Of a stretch of DNA of 64,000 bases, positions 37,457 to 47,486 are shown one piece after another (the stretch's first letter is position 1; each line of letters starts with the position of its first letter). The notes beneath the pieces were generated by a model that was given only the letters and a program-made list of their open reading frames with translations, ran no database searches and was not told the DNA's origin. Source of the stretch: Algoriphagus kandeliae (GTDB taxonomy: Bacteria; Bacteroidota; Bacteroidia; Cytophagales; Cyclobacteriaceae); contig NZ_SPSB01000002.1 of the NCBI RefSeq assembly GCF_004571135.1, forward strand, positions 124,001 to 188,000. The letters are read 5' to 3'. Position numbers and translations under genes: made by a program.

Positions 37457-39387
37457 GATCGAAAATAGTCCAATTGAAAACGAACCTGAACGATTTCCTG
37501 TAGCTCCTGAATCGGAGCAAAGGAATTTTTAAGCAAATGACGCTGGATTTTGCCCAATTTTTCCGGAGCAATAAATCGCCCACTGGAATTTTGCTGCAAG
37601 CCCTCCAAAGCACGCATTCGCATCAATATTTCATAGGCTTTAGCAGCCTGAGTAAACAAATCCTTGTAGTTCGGTTCTACTTCTGCCAATTTTTCAAAGC
37701 GCTTGAAGGTATTGTTGACTCCTGGAATTCCATGGTATAAAATGAGCAAACGAGCTAAGTCCGTCAAAGGCAACATTGCTCGCGCTTTTATGTCAAATTG
37801 ATCGCGATGCTCTCCTGATTTCTCCACCAAAAAATTGCGGAAAAAGCCCAAAGGAGGAGGATTTTGTAAGGCATTCTGTGCAAGGAAATTAAGGAAAATC
37901 GGCTTTTTCTTGATCTCATCAAAGATGTGATTACTCAAGTCATCACCCAAAGATCGGCTTCCTTTCACTACCCGGAAATCAAAAAAGATGGAAGATTTCA
38001 TCAAGGCTTCCGGGCTTGGATGGAGAATCCATTCGGAAAATTGTGCCTTCCAAGACGATATTGGCAAAACCCATTTGGGGTTGGAAGCCATGATTTCTCC
38101 CGGACAGGAAGCAAAGCCACAAGTCAAAAGGGTCTCCACAACGTAAGTTCCTAGCTGTAGGAAGTAATCTTTCGCTTTTTCTTTCAGCTTTTCAGGCACA
38201 TCTCCGTAGACTAAAGCATTGTCTTGATCTGTTCGCAAAAGCTGTTCTTCTCTACCTTCTGACCCCATGGACAAAAAAGCAAAGGGAACAGCTTCCATTT
38301 CTGGAAAATCTGGAAGTAATTGTTTTTGTCCTTCTTCAATCGCCTGTTGAATGATGACATCATTGATTTCGGTCATCACTCCTGCCACGAAATCCATAGA
38401 AACTTCATTCTCTAAATAATAGCGAAGCATGGTTTCGGCTCGATCCCGAATCTGCCCCATTTCTTCACTGCTTTTTGCATTGATCAGGGCATGAATCAAA
38501 ACAGCCGGAGAATTTCCCATGGAAAGCAGCACATCATGATCCGAAAAAATCCCACAAACCCGACTTTTTGGTGTTCCATCTTCTGTCAAGACCAAGTGAT
38601 GAAGCCGATTCTTGATCATGCTGAGATATAACTCTGCAAAATCACTATCCGGTTTTTTGGTGATAACAGGAGAAGACATAATCTCCGAAACAGGCAGGCT
38701 AGGAGAAAGTCCCTTTGCCAAAACCTTACTTCGCAAATCTTTGTCTGTAAGTATGCCAATAGGAAAGTTAGATTCATCGCAAATCACAATGCTGCTTACC
38801 TGCTTTTTATCCATTCGATTGGCAGCTTCTTGCACCGAATCTGAAGTTTTACAGGTAAGAACATTTTTGGAGATTTGAATGGTACTCTGACCTGAAAAAA
38901 TCAATAGTGAATGGTCCTGTTCTTTTCGGCCAAAGACCTCCCTAGCTTTTTGTCCTTGGCCCAAATCCGTACGAAAAACTACCTGACCAGCAGCAAACCC
39001 GGCAGCGAAATACAAGGAAACCTTTGGATTCTTTTCGAGAAGCTTTTCAAACTCTTCGACCGGAACTGCATAAACCAGGGAGTTTTCTCCAGCTAAGGCA
39101 TCCAACACATAGGGTCTTTTACCAAGCAATGCCAATACCCCAAAAAGATCCCCTACATCACAATATTCCCGGATTTCTCCCTCCTCCTGAAGGAGAATCT
39201 GTCCTTCTTTAAGAATAAAAAAATGGGGATTTGCCGGCTCTCCTTTGCGGAAAAGGACTTCATTCTTAGCCAAATAACTGATCTCAACCGAACAGGCAAT
39301 TCCTAACAAATCTTCTTCCTCCAAAAAAGAAAAAGGAGGGTGTCTCCGAAGAAACTCTGCCACGCGATTGATGATGACATTACTCAT
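37453..39387 (-). CDS. cNMP-binding/CBS/DUF294 nucleotidyltransferase-like protein
   Basis: This is a 644-residue regulator. In order it has a cyclic-nucleotide-binding domain (residues about 15-125), paired CBS domains (ISKNVLTCKTSDSVQEAANR, VSEIMSSPVITK), a DUF294 nucleotidyltransferase domain (FLSMGSEGREEQLLRTDQDN, with the GS and D-x-D type motif), and DUF294_C. It resembles GlnD-type sensors. The ATG at 39387 (MSNVIINRVAEFL) is preferred over 39435. It lies in the acetate cluster and may modify or sense its neighbours. Confidence 0.85.
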   Translation of the reverse strand: MSNVIINRVAEFLRRHPPFSFLEEEDLLGIACSVEISYLAKNEVLFRKGEPANPHFFILKEGQILLQEEGEIREYCDVGDLFGVLALLGKRPYVLDALAGENSLVYAVPVEEFEKLLEKNPKVSLYFAAGFAAGQVVFRTDLGQGQKAREVFGRKEQDHSLLIFSGQSTIQISKNVLTCKTSDSVQEAANRMDKKQVSSIVICDESNFPIGILTDKDLRSKVLAKGLSPSLPVSEIMSSPVITKKPDSDFAELYLSMIKNRLHHLVLTEDGTPKSRVCGIFSDHDVLLSMGNSPAVLIHALINAKSSEEMGQIRDRAETMLRYYLENEVSMDFVAGVMTEINDVIIQQAIEEGQKQLLPDFPEMEAVPFAFLSMGSEGREEQLLRTDQDNALVYGDVPEKLKEKAKDYFLQLGTYVVETLLTCGFASCPGEIMASNPKWVLPISSWKAQFSEWILHPSPEALMKSSIFFDFRVVKGSRSLGDDLSNHIFDEIKKKPIFLNFLAQNALQNPPPLGFFRNFLVEKSGEHRDQFDIKARAMLPLTDLARLLILYHGIPGVNNTFKRFEKLAEVEPNYKDLFTQAAKAYEILMRMRALEGLQQNSSGRFIAPEKLGKIQRHLLKNSFAPIQELQEIVQVRFQLDYFRS

Positions 39388-39484
39388 TGGAAAAGGAAAG
39401 AGGGTATTTTGGAATTTTTTCTGCCAAACTGGCAAAAATTTATTTGGTTAACTTTTTGTACTTGAAATGATTCAAATTATTTAA

Positions 39485-39658
39485 ATGAAATCATTTTCCC
39501 AATTCATCCGACCAATTAGAAGGCTCTTATGGGCCTTGATTGTCGCTTTTATGGTTGGGGTTCATAATTTTTACAAGCAGGAAATGGACTCGCCAGATTC
39601 AATTGTTTCTTCCATCGAGCTTGAGGCAGAGGAGGAAGATTCTTCTCCAAAAGACTAA
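39485..39658 (+). CDS. 57-aa single-pass membrane protein
   Basis: This small plus-strand gene lies in the gap between two minus-strand genes. It starts MKSFSQFIRPIRRLLWAL, with one hydrophobic helix (about residues 14-28) after a basic N-terminus (inside-positive), then an acidic tail (SSIELEAEEEDSSPKD). No family is recognised. Its charge pattern is that of a real small membrane protein. Its stop lies next to the acs terminator stem. Confidence 0.5.
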   Translation: MKSFSQFIRPIRRLLWALIVAFMVGVHNFYKQEMDSPDSIVSSIELEAEEEDSSPKD

Positions 39659-39684
39659 AAAAGGAGCTAGAAAACCAGCCCCTT
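39657..39684 (-). terminator. rho-independent terminator of acs
   Basis: On the minus strand a 10-bp stem (39675-39684 with 39661-39670, two G-U pairs) closes on a UUUU loop and is followed by seven Ts. It lies 7 bp after the acs stop. Confidence 0.85.
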
Positions 39685-39690
39685 GATTTG

Positions 39691-41583
39691 TTATTTCCTT
39701 CCCTGAATAATCTGATTGACTACTTCCGGATCAAGTAACGTACTGGTATCACCCATATTTTCAGTGATTCCCTCTGCCACTTTTCGGAGAATTCTACGCA
39801 TAATTTTTCCTGAACGGGTTTTTGGCAATCCTGGTACAATCTGAATCTTATCTGGCTTGGCAATCGGACCAATAATCTTGGAAACTGTATCCTTGATTTC
39901 ATTGACCAGATTCTCCTCCGTTCGGTTTTTCATATCGCAGATCACATAAGCATAGATTCCCTGACCTTTGACTTCGTGAGGATAGCCCACTACCGCAGAT
40001 TCAATCACCAAAGGATGCTCGTTGATGGCATTTTCTACCTCAGCAGTGCCCATTCGGTGACCGGAAACATTGATCACGTCATCCACACGTCCGAGAATTC
40101 GGTAATAGCCATCATGATCCCGCTTCACGCCATCTCCGGTAAAATACATTCCCTTATAGGTAGAAAAATAAGTTTTCCTACATCGGTCATGATCTCCGTA
40201 TGTTGTGCGAATCATAGACGGCCAAGGGAATTTGATACAAAGATTTCCCTCAACACCATTTCCCGTAAGCTCTTTTCCATCAGCATCCACGATGCAAAGC
40301 TGAATACCCGGAAGAGGTAGCGTAGCATAGGCGGGTTTGGTAGGTGTAATTCCCGCCAAAGGCGAAACCATAATTCCACCTGTCTCAGTCTGCCACCAAG
40401 TATCTACGATGGGACATTTGCCTTTTCCAATATGCGTGTGATACCAATGCCATGCTTCCTCGTTGATGGGCTCACCTACAGATCCTAAGACTTTCAAGGA
40501 ACTCAAATCATAACCTTCTACCGGCTCAGTTCCAAAGGCCTGAAGTGCTCGAATTGCTGTTGGGGCAGTATAGAATTGATTGACTTTGTGCTTTTCAACA
40601 ATCTGCCAGAATCTTCCCGGATTGGGATAGGTCGGCACGCCCTCAAACATGAGGGAGGTAGCCCCGGCTAAAAGAGGCCCATAAACAATGTAAGAATGAC
40701 CGGTAATCCATCCGATATCAGCGGTACACCAATAAATATCTCCCGGAGAATATTGGAAGACATTTTCGAAGGAATACTTGGTATACACCATATATCCTCC
40801 AGTGGTATGGACCACTCCTTTAGGCTTTCCCGTGGATCCGGATGTGTACAGAATAAAGAGCATATCCTCAGAATCCATCACCTCAGCCTGGTTTTTGGTG
40901 GATTGGCCCTCTACCAATTCATGCCACCAATAGTCACGCCCCTCTTTCATGGTAACTTCCTGCCCGGTGCGCTTATAAACAATTACGGTCTCTACGGAAG
41001 CTTTATTTAGGGATTCATCGACAACTGCCTTTACTGGGATTTTTTTGTTTCCTCTGAAATTTCCATCCGAAGTCAAAACCGCTTTTGCTTTGCAATCTTG
41101 GATTCGATCTGCCAATGCGGATGCGCTGAAACCGGCAAAAACGACAGAATGAATAGCGCCAATTCGGGCACAAGCTAACATAGCGACAGCTGCTTCAGGC
41201 ACCATGGGCATGTAGATAATCACCCGATCACCTTTTTGAATTCCTTTTGATTTCAGCACATTGGCAAATCGACAGACCTCCTCATACAATTCCCGATAAG
41301 TCAGCGTCCTTCCTGTTTCATCAGGGTCATTAGGCTCCCAAATAATGGCAGGCTGATCAGCATGGGTAAAAAGCTGCCGTTCGAAAATATTCTCTGTAAT
41401 ATTTAATTTTCCATCTGTAAACCACTTGACATCTGGCTTTTCGAAATTCCAGTCCAAGACCTTAGACCATCTTTTCCTCCAGAAAAAGGAATCTGCGATC
41501 CGGGCCCAAAATTCCTCTGGCTGGCTAACGCTTTTTTGGTACTCGTATAAATAGCCGCTTAGGGTATGTAATCGGTCACTCAT
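39691..41583 (-). CDS. acs: acetyl-CoA synthetase
   Basis: Acs activates acetate to acetyl-CoA with ATP. The 630-residue protein has the AMP-binding motif LYTSGSTGKPKGVVHTTGG, WWQTETGG, YFTGDGVKRDHDGYY, and the C-terminal KTRSGKIMRRILR with the Lys normally acetylated for control. The symporter gene lies 37 bp upstream on the same strand, forming an acetate uptake and activation unit. Confidence 0.96.
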   Translation of the reverse strand: MSDRLHTLSGYLYEYQKSVSQPEEFWARIADSFFWRKRWSKVLDWNFEKPDVKWFTDGKLNITENIFERQLFTHADQPAIIWEPNDPDETGRTLTYRELYEEVCRFANVLKSKGIQKGDRVIIYMPMVPEAAVAMLACARIGAIHSVVFAGFSASALADRIQDCKAKAVLTSDGNFRGNKKIPVKAVVDESLNKASVETVIVYKRTGQEVTMKEGRDYWWHELVEGQSTKNQAEVMDSEDMLFILYTSGSTGKPKGVVHTTGGYMVYTKYSFENVFQYSPGDIYWCTADIGWITGHSYIVYGPLLAGATSLMFEGVPTYPNPGRFWQIVEKHKVNQFYTAPTAIRALQAFGTEPVEGYDLSSLKVLGSVGEPINEEAWHWYHTHIGKGKCPIVDTWWQTETGGIMVSPLAGITPTKPAYATLPLPGIQLCIVDADGKELTGNGVEGNLCIKFPWPSMIRTTYGDHDRCRKTYFSTYKGMYFTGDGVKRDHDGYYRILGRVDDVINVSGHRMGTAEVENAINEHPLVIESAVVGYPHEVKGQGIYAYVICDMKNRTEENLVNEIKDTVSKIIGPIAKPDKIQIVPGLPKTRSGKIMRRILRKVAEGITENMGDTSTLLDPEVVNQIIQGRK

Positions 41584-41620
41584 GGTTCAAAAGGTTTATT
41601 GTTATTAAAATAGAAATCAA

Positions 41621-43306
41621 TCAATGGTCAATCGCTTTGCCCGCTCCCCGAGGAATTCGGATTTCTTCGATCATTTCCTGAATGGACGCCGGTGGTGCAG
41701 GCGTAAACCGTGACACCACTACACAAACGATAAAATTCAAAATCATCCCAATCGAGCCAATTCCCTCTGGTGATACACCAAACCACCAATATTTGGCGGT
41801 ATTCAGCTCGGGGCTGATGAATTTGAAATAGGTAATATAGCCTAAGGTAAAGACCAATCCGACCAACATGCCGGAAATAGCCCCTTCTTTATTGATTCGA
41901 GAAGAAAAGATACCCAATAGGATAACAGGAAAAAAGGATGCAGCTGCCAATCCAAAAGCAAATGCCACGACTTGAGCCACAAATCCAGGTGGATTAACCC
42001 CGAAATAACCCGCCAAAATCACCGCTCCGGCTGCGGCTATTCGTGCAATCATCAACTCTTTCTTCTCGGTGATTTCCGGGCGGAAAGTCTTAAATAAATC
42101 TCGAGATACGGAGGTCGAAATTACCAAAAGCAATCCTGCTGCTGTGGATAAGGCCGCAGCCATTGCACCTGCAGCCACAAGACCGACCACCCAATTTGGA
42201 AGTTCGGCGATCTCAGGACTGGCCAAAACCATAATATCCTTATCAATCTGCAGCTCATTTTGATTAGGATCGGGAAGGTATTGAACGATTCCATCCCCAT
42301 TTTTATCATCCACCTGGATCAGGTTGGTTTTCTGCCAAGTTTGGACCCAAGTGGGTAATTCGGAAACGGGTTTTTCAGAGGTACTATTGATGGCATTATA
42401 AATCCCAAAAGCTGCGACCGCCGGGGCAGTTGTGTACAAAATAGCAATGAATACCAAGGCATATCCCGCTGAAAGCCGAGCATCTTTCACCCGTGGAACC
42501 GTAAAGAACCTCACAATGACATGTGGTAAACCTGCCGTTCCGACCATCAGGGCCAAGGTGATCATGAACATATCGGTCATGCTCTTTCTACCGTCCGTGT
42601 AAGCGGCAAAACCCAAATCGTCCAGCACGCCATCCAATTTGTCCAGCAAGGATACTCCTGCCTCCACTTCTCCTCCAAAACCCAATTGTGGAATAGGATT
42701 CCCGGTCAATTGCATGGAAATGAAAATGGCAGGAACCATGTAAGCGAAGATGAGCACGCAATATTGGGCAACTTGGGTGTAGGTAATTCCCTTCATGCCT
42801 CCCAAAACCGCATAGAAAAACACGATGATCATCCCGATCACCACGCCCCACTCGATAGGGACTTCCAAGTATCGGGAGAAGACAATTCCCACTCCGCGCA
42901 TTTGTCCAGCGACGTAGACAAAGGAGATAAACAAGGCACAAATTACCGCTACCACCCGTGCGGTGTTGGAATAGTAGCGATCTCCCACAAAGTCAGGAAC
43001 CGTAAATTTCCCGAATTTCCGAAGGTAAGGAGCCAATAAAAGAGCTAGAAGCACATAGCCTCCAGTCCAGCCCATCAAATAGACAGAACCATCATATCCG
43101 GCAAAAGCGATCAAACCCGCCATAGAGATAAAAGAAGCCGCCGACATCCAGTCTGCCGCAGTAGCCATTCCATTGGCGAGGGGAGAAACTCCTCCACCCG
43201 CAACGTAAAATTCCTTTGTTGAGCCGGCACGTGACCAAATCGCAATTCCAATGTACAGAGCGAATGTCAGGCCTACGAGTATGTATGTCCAGGTTAGAAT
43301 TTCCAT
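41621..43306 (-). CDS. sodium:solute (acetate-type) symporter
   Basis: This 561-residue SSS-family transporter has about 13 hydrophobic segments. Motifs include EFYVAGGGVSPLANGMATAADWMSAASF (positions about 32-59), VGTAGLPHVIVRFF and STAAGLLLVISTSVSRDL. It is preceded 11 bp upstream by DUF4212, the small subunit paired with this symporter subtype. Given acs next door, acetate or a similar short-chain acid is the likely substrate. Confidence 0.88.
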   Translation of the reverse strand: MEILTWTYILVGLTFALYIGIAIWSRAGSTKEFYVAGGGVSPLANGMATAADWMSAASFISMAGLIAFAGYDGSVYLMGWTGGYVLLALLLAPYLRKFGKFTVPDFVGDRYYSNTARVVAVICALFISFVYVAGQMRGVGIVFSRYLEVPIEWGVVIGMIIVFFYAVLGGMKGITYTQVAQYCVLIFAYMVPAIFISMQLTGNPIPQLGFGGEVEAGVSLLDKLDGVLDDLGFAAYTDGRKSMTDMFMITLALMVGTAGLPHVIVRFFTVPRVKDARLSAGYALVFIAILYTTAPAVAAFGIYNAINSTSEKPVSELPTWVQTWQKTNLIQVDDKNGDGIVQYLPDPNQNELQIDKDIMVLASPEIAELPNWVVGLVAAGAMAAALSTAAGLLLVISTSVSRDLFKTFRPEITEKKELMIARIAAAGAVILAGYFGVNPPGFVAQVVAFAFGLAAASFFPVILLGIFSSRINKEGAISGMLVGLVFTLGYITYFKFISPELNTAKYWWFGVSPEGIGSIGMILNFIVCVVVSRFTPAPPASIQEMIEEIRIPRGAGKAIDH

Positions 43307-43317
43307 TTCAATCAGCT

Positions 43318-43584
43318 TTATTCTTCATCCACATCAAACTTCCGATCGAGCCGATTCATCCAATACACATAGGCAAAAATCAGCAGGACAAAGACATAAA
43401 TCGACCCTTGCTGAGCAAACCAAAAGCCCAATTTAAATCCTCCAAGTTGAATGGAATTGAGTTCTTCTACCCATAAAATTCCACAGCCAAAAGAGACCAA
43501 AAACCAGATCAGTAGCAGAACTACCAAGGTTTGTAAATTCTTCTTCCAGTAAACTTTTGTTTTCTGTTTGGGATCGATGGGCAT
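43318..43584 (-). CDS. DUF4212 small symporter subunit
   Basis: This 88-residue protein has two membrane helices (VVLLLIWFLVSFGCGILW and GSIYVFVLLIFAYVYWMNRL). The C-terminal YWMNRLDRKFDVDEE is typical of DUF4212 proteins encoded before VC_2705-type sodium:solute symporters. It is the first gene of the acetate unit. Confidence 0.9.
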   Translation of the reverse strand: MPIDPKQKTKVYWKKNLQTLVVLLLIWFLVSFGCGILWVEELNSIQLGGFKLGFWFAQQGSIYVFVLLIFAYVYWMNRLDRKFDVDEE

Positions 43585-43707
43585 AGCTTATTCGGTCAGA
43601 ACATCATTTATCCTATAAAGTAGCAGGTACTTCTAGGGATTTCCAACCGCTTTTATATAAAAATTTGAAATTTTAGGAGGACTTTTAAAAAAATTTCATC
43701 CTAGTCC

Positions 43708-44451
43708 TTAAAGTAAAAACTCAGAAAGTATAGCCAATCCAGCAGCTAAGAAACTCACCAAAAGCTTGTTCAACTGAAGTTTATGATGCGGGCTACTTTC
43801 AAAAAAGATGGTGGTAGAAATATGCAAAAAGCCACCGGACACCAAGCCAAAGAGTACTCCAATCCATTTGGTTTCCAATAATCCACTTTGGAAAATATAA
43901 GTGCTCAAAATCATCCCCAAAGGAGAAGCTAGGGCAAAAACCACCAAAAGAATGAAAGTCCATCTCTTGGAAAGTACCTGAGAAAGAACTGCCGCCAAGG
44001 CAAATGCAGCTGGACCTTTGTGCAATATAATTCCTAAAAGTAGGGTGTTTTCATTGTGTACATGCCCACCCGTTTCCCCCATCAGAGAGCTATGAGAAAG
44101 CAAGGTCCCCTCCAAAAAAGCATGAATAAACAAACCCAACATCACCGTCAAAACCCCCTTAGATTTGGGACCATGTGGCAAGTGAATATGTCCATGCTCA
44201 ATCCCACTTGATAGGTATTCGAGAAGCTGTTGAAGCAGGAAACCAATCAGGATGTACAAACCCATTTTGCCACTATCGAAGGCATTGTCAAACAACTCCG
44301 GAATAATGTGCAAAATGGTAATGGAGAAAAGGTAAGATCCCGCAAAAACCAGAAATAGCTTGAAATATCTTTCCTTAAATGCCGGTGCAAAAAACACCAA
44401 AGAGCCGGCTAGAAGAACTGTGAAAAAAAGAAGAATGAAATTAATTACCAT
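43708..44451 (-). CDS. ZIP family metal transporter
   Basis: This 247-residue protein has eight hydrophobic segments. The ZIP metal-site helices are seen in SITILHIIPELFDN, LFIHAFLEGTLLSH and GIILHKGPAAFALAAVL. A His-rich loop (GIEHGHIHLPHG) lies between helices 3 and 4. It probably imports Zn2+ or another divalent metal. It is monocistronic. Confidence 0.88.
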   Translation of the reverse strand: MVINFILLFFTVLLAGSLVFFAPAFKERYFKLFLVFAGSYLFSITILHIIPELFDNAFDSGKMGLYILIGFLLQQLLEYLSSGIEHGHIHLPHGPKSKGVLTVMLGLFIHAFLEGTLLSHSSLMGETGGHVHNENTLLLGIILHKGPAAFALAAVLSQVLSKRWTFILLVVFALASPLGMILSTYIFQSGLLETKWIGVLFGLVSGGFLHISTTIFFESSPHHKLQLNKLLVSFLAAGLAILSEFLL

Positions 44452-44546
44452 GCTGTGACAGGACCGCTCAGAATACGGTCATGCTTGTAAACCTCCGCAA
44501 AGGTAAGAAAATTCAATAATGTTGCATTTATTTAAAAATACTCCCC

Positions 44547-45614
44547 TCAATCCGTCATAAAGGAGAGATAGGGTCTCAAGCTTTCACTCACATAGCTCTG
44601 ATAATTGCCCGCTTCATCACTGTAGATCAAAAAGACCTCAATCTCATCCAATTCCTCATCCAAGGCAATGGCTTTTTCTAGCCCCATTACCATCATAGCA
44701 GTGGCAAAAGCATCCGCAGTCATACAATCAGGACCGAGCACCGTGGCAGAAAGCAAATTATGTCGAACAGGAAAGCCTGTTTTGGGATCAATGGTGTGAG
44801 AAATTTTTACCGAATCTCGCACATAAAAATTCCGATAATTTCCAGAGGTAGCCATTCCCTTATTATTAAGAGCAATGATGGAATAAAGATCAGATGAAGA
44901 GGAATCTTCATCTGGCCGGTTGACTCCCACTTTCCAGATTTCCCCTTTGTCATTCACTCCTCTCGCAACCAACTCTCCTCCAATCTCAACCAGGTAATTT
45001 TGAAGACCCTTCGAATTCAAAAATTCTGCTACAACGTCAACTCCTTGTCCTTTGGCGATGGCAGAAAAATCCAAATAGATCCCATCTACCAATTTATACA
45101 CCAGCGTATCATTAAACTGCACTTTTTCAAAACCCACCTTACTCAACAAATTCTGGATATCAACCGAATCTTTCAATTCCGGACCACCCGGTCCAAAACC
45201 CCAAACATTCACCAAAGGGCCTACGGTAGGATCAAAAGCCCCTCCGGTTTTTTGGAAAATTTCTTTGGAAGCTTTCAGCACCTGCGGAAAATACGGGAGT
45301 TCAAATACCAAACTATCCTCTCGGTTAAATCGGCTTAATTCAGAGTCAGGAATGTAGGTAGAAAGACTTTGATTAAAGATTTGCAGCAAGGAATCCACCG
45401 AGTTTTTCAAATTCCTTCCTTCCGAATCCAAATAGGTAATCTGATAGGTTGTGCCCATCGTTTGCCCGGTGATGGTAATCTTCTGTTCAGAAGCTACCTG
45501 CTGCTGTTGGAAGTCGTTCGGTTCTTGCCCTTGGTTTCGCCAGAGGTACACGGCCAAAACCATAAGCAAAAGGACAAGCGAATAAATAATGTTTTTTTGT
45601 TGGTTGGATCGCAT
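44547..45614 (-). CDS. apbE: FAD:protein FMN transferase (ApbE)
   Basis: ApbE covalently attaches FMN to Thr of exported flavoproteins such as RnfG and NqrC. The chosen start (MRSNQQKNIIYSLVLLLMV) gives a single N-terminal membrane anchor or signal and about 355 aa. The frame is open further upstream to 45698. Motifs: GQTMGTTYQITY, DFSAIAKGQGVD, SGNYRNFYV, HTIDPKTGFPV and MTADAFATAMMVMG. No Nqr or Rnf genes are in the window. Confidence 0.92.
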   Translation of the reverse strand: MRSNQQKNIIYSLVLLLMVLAVYLWRNQGQEPNDFQQQQVASEQKITITGQTMGTTYQITYLDSEGRNLKNSVDSLLQIFNQSLSTYIPDSELSRFNREDSLVFELPYFPQVLKASKEIFQKTGGAFDPTVGPLVNVWGFGPGGPELKDSVDIQNLLSKVGFEKVQFNDTLVYKLVDGIYLDFSAIAKGQGVDVVAEFLNSKGLQNYLVEIGGELVARGVNDKGEIWKVGVNRPDEDSSSSDLYSIIALNNKGMATSGNYRNFYVRDSVKISHTIDPKTGFPVRHNLLSATVLGPDCMTADAFATAMMVMGLEKAIALDEELDEIEVFLIYSDEAGNYQSYVSESLRPYLSFMTD

Positions 45615-45709
45615 AGCTTGCAGGAATATCTGCTTCAAATTTAGGGCATTTTTTAGCTTGCCTCCCCTTGAAGCCTTGGAAAATCTAATCGCTCGCATGT
45701 GTTATTTTC

Positions 45710-45717
45710 TATATTTG
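45710..45717 (+). promoter_or_regulatory. -7 box for ruvB
   Basis: TATATTTG matches TAnnTTTG exactly and ends 15 nt before the ruvB ATG. Confidence 0.45.
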
Positions 45718-45732
45718 TGACAAAGCAAACTC

Positions 45733-46764
45733 ATGAGAGAAGACTATCTAAGTGGTGATGAAGAAAGCCTGAGTCCAAAAGACCGGGAATTTGAGCGGGC
45801 GCTGAGGCCGCTGAATTTTGATGATTTCACGGGACAAGCCAAAATCGTGGAAAACCTCAAGGTCTTTGTTCTCGCTGCCAAAAAGCGAAGCGAACCTCTC
45901 GATCATGTCTTGCTTCATGGCCCTCCCGGATTGGGAAAAACCACCCTCAGCCATATCATCGCCAATGAACTGGAGGCGGGAATCAAAATTACATCGGGGC
46001 CTGTTTTGGACAAACCTTCCGACTTAGCAGGACTTCTCACTAATTTGGAAGAAGGTGATGTGCTTTTTATCGATGAAATCCACCGACTCAATCCCATCGT
46101 GGAAGAATACCTATATTCCGCTATGGAGGATTTTCGAATCGATATTATGCTGGATAGCGGCCCGAATGCCCGATCCGTTCAGATTTCCCTGAATCCTTTT
46201 ACCCTGATCGGGGCCACCACCCGTTCTGGTTTGCTTACTTCTCCGCTTCGTGCGCGTTTTGGAATTAATTCCCGCTTAGAATACTACGATGCTAAATTAT
46301 TGACTGACATCGTGAGCCGTTCAGCTGGAATTTTAGAAACTCCCATAGAGGAAGTTGCCGCCTTCGAAATAGCCAGAAGAAGCCGTGGCACTCCACGTAT
46401 TGCCAATATGCTTTTACGTAGGACTAGAGATTTTGCAGAGGTGAAAGGGAATGGAAAAATCACCTTAGACATCGCCAAACTAGCACTCAATGCACTCGAC
46501 GTGGATGAGCATGGATTGGATGAAATGGACAACCGCATCTTGCTCACCATCATTGAAAAGTTCAAAGGTGGACCGGTAGGATTGGGAACCATCGCCACAG
46601 CTTGTGGGGAAGAAGCCGAGACCATCGAAGAAGTGTATGAGCCCTTTTTAATTCAAGAAGGATATATGAAGCGCACGGCCCGAGGAAGAGTCGCCACAGA
46701 ATTGGCATATAAGCACCTGAAAATCAAACCAAATCCCGGAATGGGATCCTTGTTTGGGGATTAA
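45733..46764 (+). CDS. ruvB: Holliday junction branch migration helicase RuvB
   Basis: RuvB is the AAA+ motor that drives RuvAB branch migration in recombination repair. The 343-residue protein has Walker [19 protein letters not shown], Walker [12 protein letters not shown], sensor 1 [19 protein letters not shown], and a C-terminal winged helix ([20 protein letters not shown]). It is monocistronic and its stop overlaps the convergent pgl stop by 4 bp. Confidence 0.97.
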   Translation: MREDYLSGDEESLSPKDREFERALRPLNFDDFTGQAKIVENLKVFVLAAKKRSEPLDHVLLHGPPGLGKTTLSHIIANELEAGIKITSGPVLDKPSDLAGLLTNLEEGDVLFIDEIHRLNPIVEEYLYSAMEDFRIDIMLDSGPNARSVQISLNPFTLIGATTRSGLLTSPLRARFGINSRLEYYDAKLLTDIVSRSAGILETPIEEVAAFEIARRSRGTPRIANMLLRRTRDFAEVKGNGKITLDIAKLALNALDVDEHGLDEMDNRILLTIIEKFKGGPVGLGTIATACGEEAETIEEVYEPFLIQEGYMKRTARGRVATELAYKHLKIKPNPGMGSLFGD

Positions 46765-47471
46765 AGCAAACTCGCTGCTTCTTGATCTAAAAACCAAATC
46801 AATTTTCCGCTCTCTGGTTGTACCAAACTGGCAGGATAAGCTTTTGCCGAAGGCTGATTTTGAAGGATTTCCTGCACCTTTTCGGCTTTCCCTATTCCTG
46901 TCACTAAGAAAGCCACCTCTTTGGCATGGTTGATAATTCGGCCAGTCAGCGAAACGCGAATCTGTCCCGAAACAGGATGAGCTACCGCCACACAATTAGA
47001 AGGGGCATCCCATTTGGCAATGGAATCAGGAAAAATTGAAGCCGTATGACCATCGTCACCCATTCCTAATATCACCAAGTCAAATTGAGGCAAACCGCCT
47101 ACCATAGACAATTGCTCATCCAAAACTCTTCCATAGCGAACCGCTTCGGATTCGGGATTATTTTCTCCCTGAATTCTAAAAATATTGACCTCGGGAATTC
47201 GGACCTTGGACAAAAGATGGTCCCTGGTCATTTTGTAATTGCTTTCGGAGTCAGTTGGCTCCACACAACGCTCATCCCCCCAATACAGGAAAACCTTGTT
47301 CCAATCAATCTGATGCGAATAATGGGCCGCCAATTCGTTGAAAACAATTTTTGGCGTACTGCCTCCGGATAAAGCAATGTGCACGGTAGGTTTGGAGGCA
47401 ATCAATTTCACCAAATACTCACAAAAAGCCTTGGCTACTGATTCCTTGGATTCAAAAATTCGGGTTTCCAT
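46761..47471 (-). CDS. pgl: 6-phosphogluconolactonase
   Basis: This enzyme hydrolyses 6-phosphogluconolactone, the second step of the oxidative pentose phosphate path. Motifs are [33 protein letters not shown] and [25 protein letters not shown] (47471) is the likely start; an upstream ATG at 47486 would add five residues and abut the zwf stop. It forms an operon with zwf. Confidence 0.93.
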   Translation of the reverse strand: METRIFESKESVAKAFCEYLVKLIASKPTVHIALSGGSTPKIVFNELAAHYSHQIDWNKVFLYWGDERCVEPTDSESNYKMTRDHLLSKVRIPEVNIFRIQGENNPESEAVRYGRVLDEQLSMVGGLPQFDLVILGMGDDGHTASIFPDSIAKWDAPSNCVAVAHPVSGQIRVSLTGRIINHAKEVAFLVTGIGKAEKVQEILQNQPSAKAYPASLVQPESGKLIWFLDQEAASLL

Positions 47472-47486
47472 CAAATACAATTTCAA

